NCBI RefSeq assembly: GCF_049316285.1
Contig: NZ_JBMOXA010000023.1
Location: forward strand, 19,461-83,460
DNA from: Rhodoferax_B sp049316285
GTDB taxonomy: Bacteria > Pseudomonadota > Gammaproteobacteria > Burkholderiales > Burkholderiaceae_C
Reading direction: 5' to 3'
Length of the DNA: 64,000 nucleotides
The notes below the pieces were generated by a model that saw nothing but the letters and a program-made list of their open reading frames with translations, ran no database searches and was not told the origin of the DNA. Positions 8,558 to 17,017 of the stretch are shown here, piece after piece. How positions within the stretch are numbered: the first letter of the stretch is position 1; the number at the start of each line of letters is the position of its first letter. Position numbers and translations under genes: made by a program.

Positions 8558-9454
8558 ATGAGCACCACCGCCACCGAAGCGCCCACGCTGCGCACCAACC
8601 TCTCTGAATACGCCGTCACCAAGGCCATGCGTGATGGCCGGGTCAAGTCCGAGCTGGTGAACCTGGACTTCTGCGGCCCCACGCCGGCACACAACGGCTT
8701 CAAGGCCATGGTGCGCGAAAGCGCTTTTGATGCGGGCGAACTGGCCATCGTCACCTATCTGCAGGCCAAGGCTTATGGCAAGCCGTATGTGCTGTTGCCA
8801 GCGCCCATCTCGGGCCGCTTCCAGCACCATTGCGCCGGGTTCAACATCGACTTCGGCCACCTCGACCCTAAAGACATCGAAGGCAAAAAAGTCGGCGTGC
8901 GCAGCTACGCTCAGACCACCGGCCTGTGGATCCGCGGCGTGCTGCGCCATGAATACGGTGTTGACCTCGACAAGGTCACCTGGATGACCTTGATCGACGG
9001 CCACCTGGCCGAATACAAAGACCCGGAAAACTGCATCCGCCTGCCCGCCGGTTCGGCTATTCCGCAGATGATGCTGGACGGCGAGATCAGTGCGGCGCTG
9101 CTGGGTGAAGACATGCCCAAAGACCCACGCGTGCGCACCCTGGTGCCCGATGCACAGGCCGCCGCCAAGACCTGGTATGCGCGCGAAGGCATAGTGCCCA
9201 TCAACCACATGTTTGCGGTGCACAAGGACCTCTCTAAAAAGCGCCCCGACATCGTGCGCGAGCTGTACCGCATGGTGGCCGAGAGCCGAGCCCTGGCTGA
9301 AGGCGGGGTGCCTGCGGTGTTCCCACCGCTGGGCCTGGAGGCCAATCGCAAGGGGCTGCAACTGGCCATAGACTGGGCGCTGGACCAGAAGATCATTCCG
9401 CACCGCTTGAGTGTGGACGAGTTGTTTGACGATGTCACGGGCAGCCTGGGCTGA
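8558..9454 (+). CDS. Second substrate-binding-fold, 4,5-dihydroxyphthalate decarboxylase-like protein
   Basis: This 298-residue paralogue of the protein at 652 shares DIEGKKVGVRSYAQTTGLW, the EYGVDLDKVTWM segment and the C-terminal SVDELFDD, which parallels AINELFVD in the first copy. It also lacks a signal peptide, so it should be cytoplasmic. GAGGAG lies just upstream of the ATG. It is the last gene of the operon. Two divergent copies in one operon could form a heteromer or act on two different carboxylated rings; which is not decided by sequence. Confidence 0.75.
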   Translation: MSTTATEAPTLRTNLSEYAVTKAMRDGRVKSELVNLDFCGPTPAHNGFKAMVRESAFDAGELAIVTYLQAKAYGKPYVLLPAPISGRFQHHCAGFNIDFGHLDPKDIEGKKVGVRSYAQTTGLWIRGVLRHEYGVDLDKVTWMTLIDGHLAEYKDPENCIRLPAGSAIPQMMLDGEISAALLGEDMPKDPRVRTLVPDAQAAAKTWYAREGIVPINHMFAVHKDLSKKRPDIVRELYRMVAESRALAEGGVPAVFPPLGLEANRKGLQLAIDWALDQKIIPHRLSVDELFDDVTGSLG

Positions 9455-9536
9455 TGTGGTTCAAGAGGCGTCTTGCAATACCATTCTGATGGATTGAATA
9501 CACAGCAAACACGGTGTACACGGCCTGCTGCGCTGG

Positions 9537-9571
9537 GGATTCCCCTCTTGCCCATCACACGAGGGGAATCC
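9537..9571. repeat. Perfect 11-bp inverted repeat between operon end and araC gene
   Basis: GGATTCCCCTC (9537-9547) is matched exactly by its reverse complement at 9561-9571, with a 13-nt spacer. It lies 83 nt after the stop of the catabolic operon and about 100 nt before the AraC-type gene. No T-run follows on the plus strand, so it may be a Rho-assisted terminator, an mRNA-stabilising hairpin or a dyad operator. Confidence 0.55.
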
Positions 9572-9668
9572 AAGATGCGGCTACTCAAGCTTGTTCTATT
9601 TCCATGGACTCAGTTCACTTTTTATTCACCTGGTGCGCGCCTCAACAAGGTGTAGCCGGAGCGTCGTC

Positions 9669-10607
9669 ATGAGACACCTGGCCAGCAACCGTTCGCCGCG
9701 CGAGCGCAATCTTCTGGCGGCGCCCGTGCCGGTGCCCAAGGTGCGCCTTTACGTTGAAACCCCGGAGACCCAGCAGTCCTGGTTTGTCAACGTGGGGCAC
9801 GTCACCGAAGGCGGGCGTCGGCGTACCGCGCCGCACGCCCATCCGTTCTACGGGCAGGTGATTTTTGTGCGCATTGGCAAGGGCGTGATGAACCTGGAAG
9901 GCAGCAGTGTGCCGTTTGAAGGGCCTTGCGCGCTGCTGCTGCCAAATGAATGTGTGCACGGGCTCGAGTACGAAATCGACGTGGACCGTTGGGTGGTGAC
10001 CATAGAGGAGACCTACCTCAAGCAGGTCAATACCAAGCTGCCGGAGTTCATGCAGTTGTGGACCGAGCCCCGGGTGATTCCGCTGAGCTACGACGCCGAG
10101 GCACCGGCCGATTTCTACGGCCTGATCAGAAGACTGGAGCAAGAGATACGCTCCAAGGCGGCCGGGCATGCGGTGGGTACCGAGGCCGCGCTGACCTCGC
10201 TGCTGCTGATGCTGGCGCGCGGCACCAGGCTGGACCAGATCGACCAGGAGGGCGCCACGCGCAAGGCCATTCGCCTGGCCGATCGCTTCCGTGAGTTGAT
10301 TCACCAGCACTACCGCGAAAACCTGCGGCTGCAGCACTATGCGTCCATGATGGCGGTGTCGCCTGCGCAACTGCGCGCCGCCTGTGTGGCCGCTACCGGG
10401 CTCAGCCCGACCAAGCTGATCCATGCGCGCCTCATCACCGAAGCCAAGCGCAACCTGATTTTTGGTGACATGTCGATCGAGCAGATCGCCTATGGCCTGG
10501 GCTTCATCGACACGGCGTATTTCACCCGCTTCTTCCGCAAGGAAGTGGGCCAGTCGCCCAGCCAGTTCCGCCTTGCGGCGCGAGACCACACGCATCAGGC
10601 GATGTGA
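9669..10607 (+). CDS. AraC-family transcriptional regulator
   Basis: This 312-residue protein has an N-terminal cupin-type sensor domain (PHAHPFYGQVIFV near residues 50-62) and a C-terminal double helix-turn-helix. The last HTH reads MSIEQIAYGLGFIDTAYFTRFFRKEVG, split here as MSIEQIAYGLGF and DTAYFTRFFRKEVG. The layout resembles PobR-type activators of aromatic-acid genes. An open frame reaches back to 9591, but the ATG at 9669 gives the usual family length. It follows the catabolic operon and probably activates it; the repeated 34-mer at 515 and 10669 is the best candidate site. Confidence 0.88.
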   Translation: MRHLASNRSPRERNLLAAPVPVPKVRLYVETPETQQSWFVNVGHVTEGGRRRTAPHAHPFYGQVIFVRIGKGVMNLEGSSVPFEGPCALLLPNECVHGLEYEIDVDRWVVTIEETYLKQVNTKLPEFMQLWTEPRVIPLSYDAEAPADFYGLIRRLEQEIRSKAAGHAVGTEAALTSLLLMLARGTRLDQIDQEGATRKAIRLADRFRELIHQHYRENLRLQHYASMMAVSPAQLRAACVAATGLSPTKLIHARLITEAKRNLIFGDMSIEQIAYGLGFIDTAYFTRFFRKEVGQSPSQFRLAARDHTHQAM

Positions 10608-10668
10608 CGGGTTCAGCGGCAGGGGCGCTTTTATACCTGTCGTTTTTCCACGCGGCTGTGCCGCGACA

Positions 10669-10702
10669 AAAGTGCAAGTGAATCAGCCTTTCGTGTAGGG
10701 GC
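10669..10702 (+). promoter_or_regulatory. Candidate operator shared with 515-548
   Basis: This is the second copy of the 34-nt element described at 515-548 (27 of 34 identical, no gaps). It ends 83 nt before the beta-propeller gene start. A short CGCGGC/GCCGCG hairpin at 10651-10665 lies directly in front of it. Confidence 0.45.
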
Positions 10703-10785
10703 AGCTGCTGGCTCCTGTCCTATTCTTTGGTCATTGCCCGGCCCTTGTGCCTGGCGACAAAAGAATGACAGGAGACGATTTGAAG

Positions 10786-11952
10786 ATGTTGTGCTGGAAG
10801 AGGCTGCTGGGCCTGGTGCTGTTGGCAACGTTTGGCGCACAAACGGCGGTGGCTGCAGAGTGCGCCGCCACTGAGTTGGCTTATGTCGGCACCGATGGCC
10901 AGCACCTGCGCGCGCTGCACTTCGATGCCTGCAGCGGCCAGATGGCCATGATTGGTACTGTGGCAGAGTTGCCCAAGCCGAGGTGGGCCGTGCTGCTGGC
11001 CCAGCCGCCCGTGCTTTATGTGGCAAGTGATGGTGACGGCAAAGTAGGCAGCGTGGTGTCTTTCGCGCTAGACCGGCACTCCGGTGCGCTCACCAGGATC
11101 AATGAGGCCGCTGCCGGTGGCGCTGGCACCACCCATCTTTGGCTGGATCAGGCTTCCAAGACCCTGCTCGCCGCCAACTTTGGCAGCGGCTCGGCGGCCA
11201 GCTTGCCGCTGCGCCCGGATGGCAGCGTGGGCGCCGTGGTGTCCACCCTCAAGGCGACAGGCTCGGGCCCGCACCGCCGCCAGGCCAGCCCACATGCACA
11301 TGGTATTTCCGTGGATCCCACTGGCCGTTACGCCCTGGTGGCCGACATGGGCGCCGACCGCGTGTTCGTATATGAGTTTGACCGCGCCACACATGCCTTG
11401 GCCACGGGCGATACACAAGCCGAAGCCGCCTCTCGTAGCTTCGCAACGCCTGCCGGCAGCGGGCCGCGCCGCGCCATCTTTGGTGCAAGCTCTGGCGCAA
11501 GCTCTGATGCGGATGGGCGCTTTGTGTATGTGCTGAACGAACTCACCGCCGAGGTGATGGTGTTGCGCTGGGATGGTCGGTTGGGGCGGTTGTCACTGGT
11601 GCAAACAGCACCGCTGTCTGGCCCGGCGTTTGACGGCGCCAAGAGCGCCTCGGAGATCGCCGTCAGCCGCGACGGCCGTTTTGTGTATGCCTTGAACCGT
11701 GCCGAAAACACCATTGTGGTGTTGCGCGTCGACCCAGCCTCCGGTGAACTCTCGACCGTGCAGCGTTTGCCCAGCGGCGGCGAGGCGCCGTGGGCGTTTG
11801 ACATCCATACATCGGGCCAATGGCTGCTGGTGGCCAACTACCGCAGCAACCGCTTGAACCTGTTCCGCATCGACGCCGCATCCGGTCTGCTTGCAGACAG
11901 CGGACAGGCACTGGAATCACCCGCGCCGGTGAGCATCACCTTCGCCAATTAA
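10786..11952 (+). CDS. Exported lactonase-type seven-bladed beta-propeller protein
   Basis: This 388-residue protein starts with a cleavable signal peptide (KRLLGLVLLATFGAQTAVA) followed by blade repeats such as LAYVGTDGQHLRAL, LYVASDGDGKVGSVVSF, HAHGISVDPTGRYALVADMG and SRDGRFVYALNRAENTI. These match the lactonase (6-phosphogluconolactonase-like, Pgl) family, which includes muconate-cycloisomerase-related folds. ATG 10786 is chosen because AGGAGA ends about 10 nt upstream; TTG 10780 and GTG 10747 are alternatives. Export argues against a role in the pentose phosphate pathway; periplasmic hydrolysis of a sugar or aromatic lactone is possible. Confidence 0.75.
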   Translation: MLCWKRLLGLVLLATFGAQTAVAAECAATELAYVGTDGQHLRALHFDACSGQMAMIGTVAELPKPRWAVLLAQPPVLYVASDGDGKVGSVVSFALDRHSGALTRINEAAAGGAGTTHLWLDQASKTLLAANFGSGSAASLPLRPDGSVGAVVSTLKATGSGPHRRQASPHAHGISVDPTGRYALVADMGADRVFVYEFDRATHALATGDTQAEAASRSFATPAGSGPRRAIFGASSGASSDADGRFVYVLNELTAEVMVLRWDGRLGRLSLVQTAPLSGPAFDGAKSASEIAVSRDGRFVYALNRAENTIVVLRVDPASGELSTVQRLPSGGEAPWAFDIHTSGQWLLVANYRSNRLNLFRIDAASGLLADSGQALESPAPVSITFAN

Positions 11953-12003
11953 GGGGCCACCGTCCGGTGTTCCCCAAAACATCATTTGCAGGAGACAAAA
12001 AAC

Positions 12004-13923
12004 GTGGACCGTAGAAAATTTATCGGCGGCGCTTACGCGGCCGTGCTGGCCCTCGCGCAGAAGCCGCTGGCCGTGTTGGCGGCAGAACCGAACAAAGCCG
12101 CCCAGGGCGCGTTGCTGCTGAACCGCATCGGCCCCGCAGCCTCGCAGATTTTTGTGGCCAACGCCGATGGCAGCAACGAGCGCAAGCTGATAGACAGCGG
12201 CACGCTGGACTACAACGCCTCCTTCTCGGCCGATGGCCAATGGTTGGTGTTCACCTCCGAGCGTGATGGCCTGGGCAACTCCAACATCTACCGCGCGCGT
12301 GTCGATGGCTCCGAAGTGGAGCGGCTGACGGACTCTCCCGCGGTCGACGATGCCGCCGCGCTGTCCCCTGATGGCAGCAAGCTCGCCTTCGTCAGCACGC
12401 GTGATGGCTTTCTCGCCAACATCTGGGTGCTGGACCTCAAAACCCGCGCCTTGCGCAACCTCACGGGTGCCAGCGGGGTACAGGGAAAAGCAGATCTGCC
12501 CAACGGCTTCTTCCGCCCCTCGTGGTCGCCCGACAGCCAATGGCTGGCGTTTTCATCCGACCGCAACACCGAGTGGAAGGGCCACCACAACGGCGCGGGT
12601 TGGGAGCACACACAAGAGCTCAGTGTCTACATCATCCGCGCCGATGGCAGCGGCTTCCGTCAGGTGGCGAGCCGGCCCAACCACTGCCTGGGCTCGCCTA
12701 AGTGGTCACCCGACGGCAAGCGCATCGTCTTCTACGAAACGCTGGCCGAATACACCTATTGGGTGCTGCGTCCCGACCTGCTGCCAAAAATCGATTCGCA
12801 AATTGTGTCGGTCGACGTGGCCAGCGGCGCACGCATAGAGCACACCAGCGGGCCGGGTTTCAAGCTGGGGGCGCAATACATCTCCATGGACGAGATCGCC
12901 TACCGCCGCAAGGGTGGGGCCGACGCCGGTCTGTATTCCACGCTGGTGGGCAAGGGTGTGGTGAAGATAGACCGCCTGCGCACACCAGCCTGGTCGCCAG
13001 ACGGCAAACAAGTGGTCTACGAAAAATTCACCTGGGGCGGCTGGAAGCAGAACCAGTCGTTATACAGCTGGGATGCCGAGCGTGAGTACCGCTACACCGA
13101 TGTCTGGCCCGCGTTCTCCAAGGACGGCATGATGGTGCTGACCGCCAAGGGGCAAGACTCGTCGGTGGACATCATGCGGGCCGATGGCAGCGAGCGCAAA
13201 CGCATCTTTGATGTCAGCAAACAAAGCGACCTCGACCCGGTGTTGGTCAAGCGTGGCCTGGCCGGTGCGTTCTACCCGGTGTGGTCGCCCGATGGGGAAT
13301 GGGTGGTTTTTGGCCTGGGCAGCTGGTTCACCGAGCGTGGCAATGGCCGCGCGCGGTTGATGCGTGTGCGGCGCGACGGTTCGGCCGTGGAGCAACTCAC
13401 CGACGACTCGGTGTTCAACGCCGGCTTCCCCAGTTATTCGGCCGACGGCAAGGAGGTGGTGTTCCGCGCCTGGGGCAAGGATGGCCAGGGCTACGACCAG
13501 CAGGGGTTGCGCATCGTCAACCTGGAAACGCGCAAGATCCGTGTGTTGACCAAGGACTACGACAACCTGCCGCTGTGGTCGCCCGATGGCAGCCGCATCA
13601 TGGTGACACGCGGCGTGAAGAAGGAAGGCAGCATCTGGTCCAACTTCGACATCTTCACCATTCGCCCCGATGGCACAGACCTGCGCCGCCTCACCACCAG
13701 CGAGGCCAGCGACGGCCACGCGGTATGGACCAACGGCGGCAAACAGATTCTCTGGAACAGCGCCATGGCCGGTTACCGCGATGAGGCCTGCATGTATGAC
13801 CAGACCTTCCAACCCTATGGCCAGGTGTTTGTGATGGACGCGGACGGCAGCAACAAGCGCCAGATCACTGACAGCATTTGGGAAGACTCCACGCCGCAGT
13901 TTGTGCCGCCGGGAGCGCGGTAG
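12004..13923 (+). CDS. Exported TolB-like (WD40/PD40) beta-propeller protein
   Basis: This 639-residue protein begins with DRRKFIGGAYAAV, a twin-arginine signal, then repeated PD40 blades of the form WSPDGxxxxF (for example FSADGQWLVFTSERDG, LSPDGSKLAFVSTRDG, WSPDGEWVVFGLG). At least ten such strands can be counted, so it has more blades than TolB itself and no TolB N-domain. The GTG start at 12004 has AGGAGAC 8 nt upstream. It lies 51 nt after the lactonase-like gene and probably shares its transcript. Function is unknown; a periplasmic binding or hydrolytic propeller fits. Confidence 0.72.
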   Translation: MDRRKFIGGAYAAVLALAQKPLAVLAAEPNKAAQGALLLNRIGPAASQIFVANADGSNERKLIDSGTLDYNASFSADGQWLVFTSERDGLGNSNIYRARVDGSEVERLTDSPAVDDAAALSPDGSKLAFVSTRDGFLANIWVLDLKTRALRNLTGASGVQGKADLPNGFFRPSWSPDSQWLAFSSDRNTEWKGHHNGAGWEHTQELSVYIIRADGSGFRQVASRPNHCLGSPKWSPDGKRIVFYETLAEYTYWVLRPDLLPKIDSQIVSVDVASGARIEHTSGPGFKLGAQYISMDEIAYRRKGGADAGLYSTLVGKGVVKIDRLRTPAWSPDGKQVVYEKFTWGGWKQNQSLYSWDAEREYRYTDVWPAFSKDGMMVLTAKGQDSSVDIMRADGSERKRIFDVSKQSDLDPVLVKRGLAGAFYPVWSPDGEWVVFGLGSWFTERGNGRARLMRVRRDGSAVEQLTDDSVFNAGFPSYSADGKEVVFRAWGKDGQGYDQQGLRIVNLETRKIRVLTKDYDNLPLWSPDGSRIMVTRGVKKEGSIWSNFDIFTIRPDGTDLRRLTTSEASDGHAVWTNGGKQILWNSAMAGYRDEACMYDQTFQPYGQVFVMDADGSNKRQITDSIWEDSTPQFVPPGAR

Positions 13924-13930
13924 TCACCAC

Positions 13931-13999
13931 GAACAGGCTAAAAGCTCGGCGCAGTGATGGGCTTTGCCTGTTCTCCTAAGTCAGAACGAGAATAGGAGA
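13931..13999 (+). promoter_or_regulatory. Two overlapping inverted repeats covering the tctC ribosome binding site
   Basis: GAACAGGC (13931-13938) pairs perfectly with GCCTGTTC (13966-13973). TCTCCTA (13972-13978) pairs perfectly with TAGGAGA (13993-13999), which is the ribosome binding site of the gene at 14004. The two stems share two bases, so they may be alternative structures. Confidence 0.35.
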
Positions 14000-14003
14000 C
14001 AGC

Positions 14004-14972
14004 GTGAGAAGACGCAGTTTTATGGCGCGCTGCTCGGCGGCGCTGGCGCTTGCCGGCCCGCTGGCCCAGGCTGGCGCGCAGACTTATCCGGTCAGGCCTA
14101 TACAGTTGTTTGTTGCGCTTGGACCCGGTGGTGCCGGCGACTTGGTGGCCCGTATGCTGGCGAAAAAAATGGGGGAGAGCATGGGGCAACCGGTGGTGGT
14201 CGAAAACCGGCCAAGCCCGGTGGTGGCGGTGGCGACCGTTGCCAAGGCCAAGCCCGACGGCTACACCATGATGATGGCAGGCAGCGGAACAGCGCTGAGT
14301 TCGTCGTTGTTCAAAAGCCTGCCCTACGATTTGATGGCTGACTTCATCCACGTCTCTACCATGGCCTCTTTTGATTTGGCCCTGGTCACCGGCAGCCAAT
14401 CCAGTTTCAACTCTGTGGCCGATGTTTTGGCCTACGCAAAGGCTAACCCCGGCAAGCTGAACATCGGCACCATACGCATAGGCAGCACTCAGCATCTCAG
14501 CGCCGAAATGTTCAAGTCCATGGCCGGTATTGATGTGGTGGTGGTTCCCTACAAAACCACGCCCGATGTGGTGACCGCCTTGCGCGCCAACGATGTGCAG
14601 GTGGCGATGGAAATCCTGTCGCCCGTGCTGGGGCAGATCAAGGGCAAAAATATCAAGGCTTTGGCCGTTACCTCGACCCATAGGTTTCCCGGCCTACCCG
14701 ATGTACCCACCGTGGCTGAGAGCGGTGTACCAGGCTTCGAGGCCAGTTCGTGGAATGGCATCAGTGTGCCCGCTAGAACACCTGCGGAAATTGTGGCCCG
14801 GCTGGGCAAAGAGGTGCAAGCCGCGATATCCTCGCCTGAGGTGTTGGCAGAGCTGCAGGCCATGGGCATAGTCGCAAGCCCCAGCACTTCTGAACAGATG
14901 AGCTTGCGCATGAAGCGCGACATGGCGAAGTGGCAGGGCGTGATCCACAAGGCGGGGATTCCACGGCAATGA
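14004..14972 (+). CDS. Tripartite tricarboxylate transporter receptor (TctC/Bug family)
   Basis: This 322-residue periplasmic binding protein has a signal peptide (MARCSAALALAGPLAQAGAQ), then YPVRPIQLFVALGPGG, the DLVARMLAKKMGESMGQPVV segment and KPDGYTMMM, all standard for Bug receptors. GTG start with TAGGAGA 4-5 nt upstream. Loops of this family bind carboxylates, aromatic acids or amides. No TctA or TctB membrane subunit lies in the window, so it must share a permease encoded elsewhere or act as a sensor. It is transcribed with the two propeller genes. One odd point is NRPSPVVAVATVAK where most relatives have a Gly-rich NKPGAGG. Confidence 0.88.
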   Translation: MRRRSFMARCSAALALAGPLAQAGAQTYPVRPIQLFVALGPGGAGDLVARMLAKKMGESMGQPVVVENRPSPVVAVATVAKAKPDGYTMMMAGSGTALSSSLFKSLPYDLMADFIHVSTMASFDLALVTGSQSSFNSVADVLAYAKANPGKLNIGTIRIGSTQHLSAEMFKSMAGIDVVVVPYKTTPDVVTALRANDVQVAMEILSPVLGQIKGKNIKALAVTSTHRFPGLPDVPTVAESGVPGFEASSWNGISVPARTPAEIVARLGKEVQAAISSPEVLAELQAMGIVASPSTSEQMSLRMKRDMAKWQGVIHKAGIPRQ

Positions 14973-15051
14973 CCCATATGCTGGAAACCGGCGCGCCTGT
15001 GTCGGCTGAGCCAAGGGCACGGGGCACGGCCGAAGTCTGAATGCCGGCATA

Positions 15052-16008
15052 TCAGCTGCCGCTCAGCCCCTCTTGTGCACGCGTGACCAGCGTATGGACA
15101 TCGCCGTCGCTGCGCAATCCCAGGCGTTCGGCCTGGGGCGTCAAGAGCGGCGGTGCGCTGGCAAACAGCCGTTCCACGGCAGGCTGAGGCGCGTAGTGCA
15201 GCAACTGTTCTGCCGACCCTCCAAAGCGTTGCAGCAACTCTTCTGCTACGGCTTGTATGGACAGGTGCAGCACCGGCATTTGGTAGCGACGTTCGGCCGA
15301 CCATTGGGCCGGGTTTATTGTGGCCATCTGCAGCAGGTTGTCTACGCAGGCGCCGACCGATATCCACCAGCAGCGGCCTTGGGGCGAGATCGGCAAGGTG
15401 ATGGCTTGGCCCCTGGCCATGGAGCAGAACAACTGGCTCATGAAGGCGGAAACCAAACCGGTGTTTTCATCGGGCCGCGCCACCACGCCTGGCAGCCGCA
15501 AAGAAGCACCCTGCACCCAGCCGCGCCGGCTGGCATCGGCCAGCGCGATCTCGCACATCAGTTTGTGCGCGCCATAAGTGGTAGCCGGTGCTGGTGGCGA
15601 ATCCTCGTGCAGCACCGCACCCAGGTTCTCGCCATAGACCGCGACCGAGCTGGCGTAGATGAAACGTGGTGGGGTTGGCAGAGCACGGCAGGCCTCGACC
15701 AAGCCCAGCGTGGCATCCAGATTCACACTGCGACCAAGCGCGGGATCGCGTTCCGCCGCACCGCCAGGCACACTGGCCAGGTGGAAGATGACATCGGGTG
15801 CGGTGTTGATGGCCATGCGCCGTACGGCGTCATCTGCGAGGCTGCCGCGTACCACGCGCACCCGCGCATCGCCGCTGCTGTTGGCAGCCGCCAGATCCAG
15901 CAGAATCAATTCTTTGATAGGCTGGCCCAGTAGCCCAGCGCTGAGCAGCCTGTGCACCAGCGCCTGGCCGATGAACCCCTGGGCCCCCGTCACCAATACC
16001 CTGCTCAT
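15052..16008 (-). CDS. NAD-dependent epimerase/dehydratase, D-erythronate dehydrogenase-like
   Basis: This 318-residue extended SDR has the Rossmann motif VLVTGAQGFIG (residues 4-14), the catalytic TTYGAHK (YxxxK) and LRLPGVVARP. The overall pattern resembles DenD, which oxidises D-erythronate. It is cytoplasmic. Its ATG overlaps the stop of the upstream FAH gene by 4 nt, so the two are coupled. It is the last gene of a minus-strand operon with TctC receptor, SDR and FAH hydrolase, pointing to stepwise oxidation and hydrolysis of a small sugar acid or related acid. The exact substrate is not known. Confidence 0.78.
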   Translation of the reverse strand: MSRVLVTGAQGFIGQALVHRLLSAGLLGQPIKELILLDLAAANSSGDARVRVVRGSLADDAVRRMAINTAPDVIFHLASVPGGAAERDPALGRSVNLDATLGLVEACRALPTPPRFIYASSVAVYGENLGAVLHEDSPPAPATTYGAHKLMCEIALADASRRGWVQGASLRLPGVVARPDENTGLVSAFMSQLFCSMARGQAITLPISPQGRCWWISVGACVDNLLQMATINPAQWSAERRYQMPVLHLSIQAVAEELLQRFGGSAEQLLHYAPQPAVERLFASAPPLLTPQAERLGLRSDGDVHTLVTRAQEGLSGS

Positions 16009-16991
16009 GGCTGGTACTCGACCACACGCTGGTCGACCACGCCGAACGGTCCGGCCGTGCCGTCTTCAAAACGGGCTTGCATGCGTACACGGTCGCCAAA
16101 CTGCATGAAGCCAGTGCTGGCCTTGCCCAGGTCAATCATCTCGATCACGCGGCGCTCTGCAATACAGGCCGAGCCTGCGCTGCGCGCCACGTTGGAGACG
16201 GTGCCCGAGCCTATGAGCGTGCCCGCGCTGAGGCGCCGGGTGCGCGCTGCGTGGGCAATCAGCTCACCGAAGCCGAAGTTCATCTCGCCGCCATGGGGAT
16301 GGCCAAAGTGGGCGCCGTTCCACTCCACGTGTAACTGCAGATGCACGCGGCCGTTGAGCCAGGCTGCGCCCAGTTCATCGGGGGTGACCGCCACGGGTGC
16401 AAAGCTGGTCGAGGGTTTGGCTTGCAGGAAGCCGAAGCCGGTCTTCATTTCGTGTGGACCCAGCGCACGCAAACTCCAGTCATTGAGCTGCACCACCAGA
16501 CGCACCGAGGCGAGCGCCTGCGCCGCTGAACAGGCCATGGGCACAGGCCCGACGATCACGCCAAATTCACCTTCGAAATCTATGCCATGTTCCTCTCGGG
16601 GCAGCGGCACATCGGTTGTGGGGCCGAGGAAGTCGTCACTCGCGCCTTGGTACATCACCGGCACGGTGTCAAACAGTGGAATGGGTTCGCTGTTGAAGGC
16701 CTGCTCCATCAAGCGTCCGTGGTTCAAGAACGCCGAGGCGTCACACCACTGCGGGGCGCGTGGCAGAGGTGCTGCACAAGCTTGCGCGTCAAATGCCTGC
16801 GCGTCGGGGCAATCCCCGGCATTCAGCCGGTCGTAGAGCTTTTGCAGTGCCGGGGCCGTGGTTTCCCACTGCTGCAAGGTGGTCAACAGGTTGGGCGCGA
16901 TGGCCGAGGCATCGGCAACCAGGCTGAGATCACGCGAGACAACGATCAGGCGACCATCAGGCTGGTCGGAACACAAGCTGGCAAGTTTCAT
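16005..16991 (-). CDS. Fumarylacetoacetate hydrolase family protein
   Basis: This 328-residue protein carries the FAH-fold metal site: DFEGEFGVIVG supplies two acidic ligands, and LNDWSLRALGPHE the Asp and following residues; LIGSGTVSN is the conserved core turn. The family hydrolyses or decarboxylates 2,4-dioxo and acylpyruvate compounds with Mg2+ or Ca2+. The N-terminal about 110 residues match the small FAH N-domain, so it is the long form. The neighbouring SDR could produce the dioxo acid it cleaves, as in non-phosphorylative sugar-acid pathways; that pairing is inferred from the operon. Confidence 0.85.
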   Translation of the reverse strand: MKLASLCSDQPDGRLIVVSRDLSLVADASAIAPNLLTTLQQWETTAPALQKLYDRLNAGDCPDAQAFDAQACAAPLPRAPQWCDASAFLNHGRLMEQAFNSEPIPLFDTVPVMYQGASDDFLGPTTDVPLPREEHGIDFEGEFGVIVGPVPMACSAAQALASVRLVVQLNDWSLRALGPHEMKTGFGFLQAKPSTSFAPVAVTPDELGAAWLNGRVHLQLHVEWNGAHFGHPHGGEMNFGFGELIAHAARTRRLSAGTLIGSGTVSNVARSAGSACIAERRVIEMIDLGKASTGFMQFGDRVRMQARFEDGTAGPFGVVDQRVVEYQP

Positions 16992-17017
16992 CGGGGAGCT
17001 GCAAAAAGTGGGTGAAT

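Noticed and set aside
9473..9655. 60-codon open frame between the operon and the AraC gene
   Set aside because: No ribosome binding site, no recognisable motif, and it runs through the 11-bp dyad; it looks like chance.
10651..10665. Short hairpin as a terminator after the AraC gene
   Set aside because: The stem is only 6 bp with no T-run; it may be structural context of the repeated 34-mer, but I could not support termination.
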